Notes under the pieces: generated by a model | Told to the model about the DNA's origin: nothing | Seen by the model: the letters and a program-made list of their open reading frames with translations, nothing else | Database searches by the model: none | Assembly (NCBI GenBank): GCA_013298545.1 | Contig: JAAFIA010000001.1 | Span: 86,466 to 150,465 of the forward strand | Reading direction: 5' to 3' | Length of the DNA: 64,000 bases | Origin: Bacteroidota bacterium | Lineage (GTDB): Bacteria > Bacteroidota > Bacteroidia > Palsa-965 | Made by a program: the position numbers and the translations under genes | Part shown: positions 61,735-64,000 of the stretch, one piece after another | How positions within the stretch are numbered: the stretch's first letter is position 1 | Layout: every line of letters starts with the position of its first letter

Positions 61735-62124
61735 ATGTCAAAAGCATTTTCGCGGTTTCTGATTTTCTTTGGTTTGTTTATTGCACTCACGGGCGCGGGC
61801 TTGTGGGCGTGGAATACCTACGCACCTGCCGAAAAAACGCTTTCGTATGCGTGGTATTTGTTTGCCTTTTTTGCTTTGACAACACTTGGTGTGCATGCGT
61901 TTTTATTGCGTTCGGGCGAAGCGAAACCGCAGGTATTTATTCGCCGTTTTATGGCCATTACCTCGGCTAAAATGTTTGTTTACCTCATGTTGGCCGTTTT
62001 GGTGGCTTTTTCCGACAAAGCACAGGCCCAAGTATCACTTTTTCACTTTTTAGTCTTCTATTTTGTCTTTACGGCATTTGAAGTGGTGAGTTTGTACGGC
62101 CATTTCCGCCCACGTTCCAATTAG
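61735..62124 (+). CDS. AtpI-like membrane protein upstream of atpB
   Basis: 129 residues with four membrane helices (LIFFGLFIALTGAGLWAW, YAWYLFAFFALTTLGVHAFL, AKMFVYLMLAVLVAFSD and FHFLVFYFVFTAFEVVSLYG). This size, helix number and position just before atpB suggest an AtpI-type assembly factor of the Fo sector, though identity is not visible to me. The 102-base gap to atpB contains a second promoter. Confidence 0.7.
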   Translation: MSKAFSRFLIFFGLFIALTGAGLWAWNTYAPAEKTLSYAWYLFAFFALTTLGVHAFLLRSGEAKPQVFIRRFMAITSAKMFVYLMLAVLVAFSDKAQAQVSLFHFLVFYFVFTAFEVVSLYGHFRPRSN

Positions 62125-62230
62125 CACCAAAGCATTCGGCCAACTGTCCTCAAAAACCACCCATTCGTCGGTTATAGCGCATGGTTAGAAAAAACACACT
62201 TTTTTCCTTCCACTAGCCAAAAGAATTGCC

Positions 62231-62238
62231 TAGATTTG
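62231..62238 (+). promoter_or_regulatory. -7 box of the atpB operon
   Basis: TAGATTTG fits TAnnTTTG; leader of about 50 bases before the ATG at 62292. This also argues against the start at 62226. Confidence 0.6.
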
Positions 62239-62291
62239 CACCCGAATTTCAGGAGGTAACCGTTTTATCTCCATTAATAGACTCAGAATCA

Positions 62292-63506
62292 ATGCGTTCC
62301 AACGCTATTTTTGCCCGTCTAGCACTTTTTATCAGCACCTTGCTGATTCCTGCGCTCACGTTCGCTTACGAACCAGAAGAAAAAGAACATAAAGCCAATG
62401 CCGATACAGCCGTTCATCGCGGCGAAATGGGCAATGGCGGTGAAGAATCTGCCAAGTTTAATCCCGGCGAGATGATCATGGATCACATTGCCGACGAACA
62501 TGGTTGGCATTTGTGGGGGCATACCACCGTTCCGCTTCCTGTTATCTTGAAAACAGACAAAGGATTTGAGTTTTTCTCTTCTGGAAATCTGGTTGATGAG
62601 CATCACAATCCACAAGTTTATCAAGGAACACATTATGCCTATGCACTTGAGCATGGCCACATCAAAATTGTAACCGATCTCGGTGGCGGACAATTTGAAG
62701 TAAACGAAGAAGCTTCAAAACACGTTCTTGATTTCTCCATTACGAAAAACGTTGTTACACTTTTTGTCGTTGTTCTTATTCTCTGCCTCGTTATGTTTTC
62801 TGTGGCCAAAGCATACAAACGCAATCCCGGACAAGCACCACGTGGTCTTCAATCATTTATTGAGCCGCTCGTAATTTTTGTTCGCGATGATGTTGCTCGC
62901 CCAAGCATTGGACACAAATACGAAAAGTTCATGCCGTATTTGCTCACGGTATTCTTCTTTATTTTGATTGCAAACTTGCTTGGCCTTGTTCCGATCATGC
63001 CGGGCGGAGCAAACTTTACCGGAAATATTGCCGTTCCTCTTGTGTTGGCAACAATCACCTTTGTAATTACTTTAATTAATAGTAATGGCCATTACTGGCG
63101 ACACATTTTTGCTATGCCCGGTGTTCCGGTTGGTGTATTAGTAATTCTCACGCCAATTGAAATCCTTGGTGTTTTCCTTCGTCCGTTTGTCTTGATGATC
63201 CGACTTTTCGCGAACATCTCAGCTGGTCACATCATCGCATTAGCTTTTTACAGCCTCATTTTCACCTTTGCAAAAGGAGGCGAAAGTCCAGTTGCTGGCT
63301 ACGGAGTTTCAATCGTAACCGTTCTTTTTACGGTCTTTATGATGTTTATGGAACTGCTTGTGGCGTTTTTGCAAGCGTATGTGTTTACACTACTCTCTGC
63401 GATCTATTTCGGATCGGCAGTTGAAGAACACCACGGCGATCATGACCATGCCGAAGATTTCGACGGCAAGCCAAACCAACACGGTCCGGCAACAATTAAC
63501 GCGTAA
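62292..63506 (+). CDS. atpB: ATP synthase subunit a
   Basis: 404 residues from the ATG at 62292. Proton or ion channel subunit of Fo. An N-terminal signal-like helix and a 130-residue polar region (typical of Bacteroidota, periplasmic) precede the conserved core from about 150. The core has VRDDVARPSIGHKYEKFMPY, ANLLGLVPIMPGGANFTGNI, the essential Arg in RPFVLMIRLFANISAGHII, and VAFLQAYVFTLLSAIYFGSA. A His/Asp-rich tail follows. It is 30 bases before atpE. Confidence 0.94.
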   Translation: MRSNAIFARLALFISTLLIPALTFAYEPEEKEHKANADTAVHRGEMGNGGEESAKFNPGEMIMDHIADEHGWHLWGHTTVPLPVILKTDKGFEFFSSGNLVDEHHNPQVYQGTHYAYALEHGHIKIVTDLGGGQFEVNEEASKHVLDFSITKNVVTLFVVVLILCLVMFSVAKAYKRNPGQAPRGLQSFIEPLVIFVRDDVARPSIGHKYEKFMPYLLTVFFFILIANLLGLVPIMPGGANFTGNIAVPLVLATITFVITLINSNGHYWRHIFAMPGVPVGVLVILTPIEILGVFLRPFVLMIRLFANISAGHIIALAFYSLIFTFAKGGESPVAGYGVSIVTVLFTVFMMFMELLVAFLQAYVFTLLSAIYFGSAVEEHHGDHDHAEDFDGKPNQHGPATINA

Positions 63507-63536
63507 TTTTTTTTCACCCAAATAAAACCAAACAAA

Positions 63537-63779
63537 ATGGATTCAATCACACTTCTTGAAGCAACAACCGGACAAGGTATTGCTGCTCTCGGTGCTGGTG
63601 TAGCTGCTCTCGGAGCAGGTGTCGGTATCGGTCGTATTGGTGGTTCAGCGCTCGAGTCAATCGCTCGTCAGCCTGAAGCTGCTGGCGACATTCGCGCCAA
63701 CATGATTTTGACCGCCGCTCTCGTTGAGGGTGCAGCCTTCTTCGCGATGGTTGTTGGTCTTCTCGTTGTTCTTAACTAA
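63537..63779 (+). CDS. atpE: ATP synthase subunit c
   Basis: 80 residues, two helices. GAGVAALGAGVGIGRIGGSA forms the first helix, the RQPEA loop contacts F1, and the second helix has the ion-binding Glu in ALVEGAAFFAMV. Glu (not Asp) with no polar Gln or Thr set typical of Na+ types, so proton coupling is likely. Fourteen helical base pairs follow the stop. Confidence 0.95.
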   Translation: MDSITLLEATTGQGIAALGAGVAALGAGVGIGRIGGSALESIARQPEAAGDIRANMILTAALVEGAAFFAMVVGLLVVLN

Positions 63780-63801
63780 GAACAAACACCAAAACGGAAC
63801 A

Positions 63802-63834
63802 ACATCAACTGCAACGGATGGTTGCAGTTGATGT
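63802..63834 (+). promoter_or_regulatory. 14-bp stem-loop between atpE and atpF
   Basis: ACATCAACTGCAAC (63802-63815) pairs perfectly with 63821-63834 around a GGATG loop; no T-run. It probably stabilises or processes the atpE mRNA, since about ten c subunits are needed per complex. Confidence 0.72.
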
Positions 63835-63889
63835 ACTCCAAAAACCAGTTTGAAACAAACTACGGCAACCGCCAAAAATATTTCATACC

Positions 63890-64000
63890 ATGGATTTGAT
63901 TACACCCGGCATAGGACTCGTATTTTGGATGACACTCGTCTTCCTCATCGTTCTATTCATCCTCAAAAAATTTGCATGGAAGCCGATTCTGAACATGATC
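63890..64000 (+). CDS. atpF: ATP synthase subunit b (5' part, cut by window edge)
   Basis: 37 codons are visible: DLITPGIGLVFWMTLVFLIV followed by LFILKKFAWKPILNMI. This is the typical N-terminal membrane helix of subunit b, which forms the peripheral stalk. Position after atpE and the family look agree. Confidence 0.9.
   Translation, partial: MDLITPGIGLVFWMTLVFLIVLFILKKFAWKPILNMI

Overview
The window comes from a member of the Bacteroidota. Evidence: five proteins end in type IX secretion (T9SS) or gliding-type C-terminal domains. GldH and a PorW/SprE-like TPR lipoprotein are present. Many genes are preceded by the Bacteroidota promoter motif TAnnTTTG rather than a Shine-Dalgarno sequence. 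The gene order (ileS to lspA, gldH-ricT-holB, bactofilin-atpZ-atpB-atpE-atpF) is also typical of that phylum. I cannot assign a genus. No tRNA, rRNA or CRISPR array was seen.

Layout: 1-1942 holds the end of glyS and an aldehyde dehydrogenase. 2061-8501 is a visibly AT-richer block: a kinase-like orphan, then a LysR regulator divergent from an NADP-type isocitrate dehydrogenase, two small paralogous proteins around a two-helix membrane peptide, a DUF6671-like zinc-ribbon protein, an SbtA-like bicarbonate transporter and a lipoprotein. 8772-12238 holds a T9SS beta-helix protein, a propeller lipoprotein and a MepB-like protein. 12267-13663 is a compact two-gene cassette (wHTH protein plus AbiEii-like nucleotidyltransferase) lying between two identical 51-bp direct repeats that copy the 3' end of the adjacent araC-type gene; a 41-bp perfect palindrome covers its promoter. 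This is the most interesting structure in the window.

14779-23767 holds a sensor kinase, a MORN-like repeat protein, a small membrane protein and the rimP-nusA-infB operon, which has a terminator-like hairpin in its leader and a 17-bp stem between nusA and infB. 24148-28833 is the minus-strand run prs-rplY-pth-fructosamine kinase-SGNH-like lipoprotein. 28963-34754 has an FMN reductase, then pbp1A-scoA-scoB and a phosphodiesterase-like lipoprotein. Between them lie dispersed repeats, including a 191-bp MITE-like inverted repeat. 34925-39381 holds an unknown gene, gldH, ricT, a VOC protein and holB. 39420-44010 holds a large lamin-tail protein and asd. 44073-50026 is ileS, two Lys/Ala/Pro-rich proteins (H1-like and DksA-like) and an extended lspA. 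50132-50655 is a small ParE/RelE-type toxin-antitoxin pair.

50780-64000 has an M23 peptidase, T9SS cargo, a PorW/SprE-like protein, bactofilin, and the start of the F1Fo ATP synthase operon (atpZ, an AtpI-like protein, atpB, atpE, partial atpF). Several promoters place their -7 box only 3-7 bases before the start codon, which suggests that leaderless or near-leaderless mRNAs are common in this genome. Product names come from reading the translated sequences; no database search was run.
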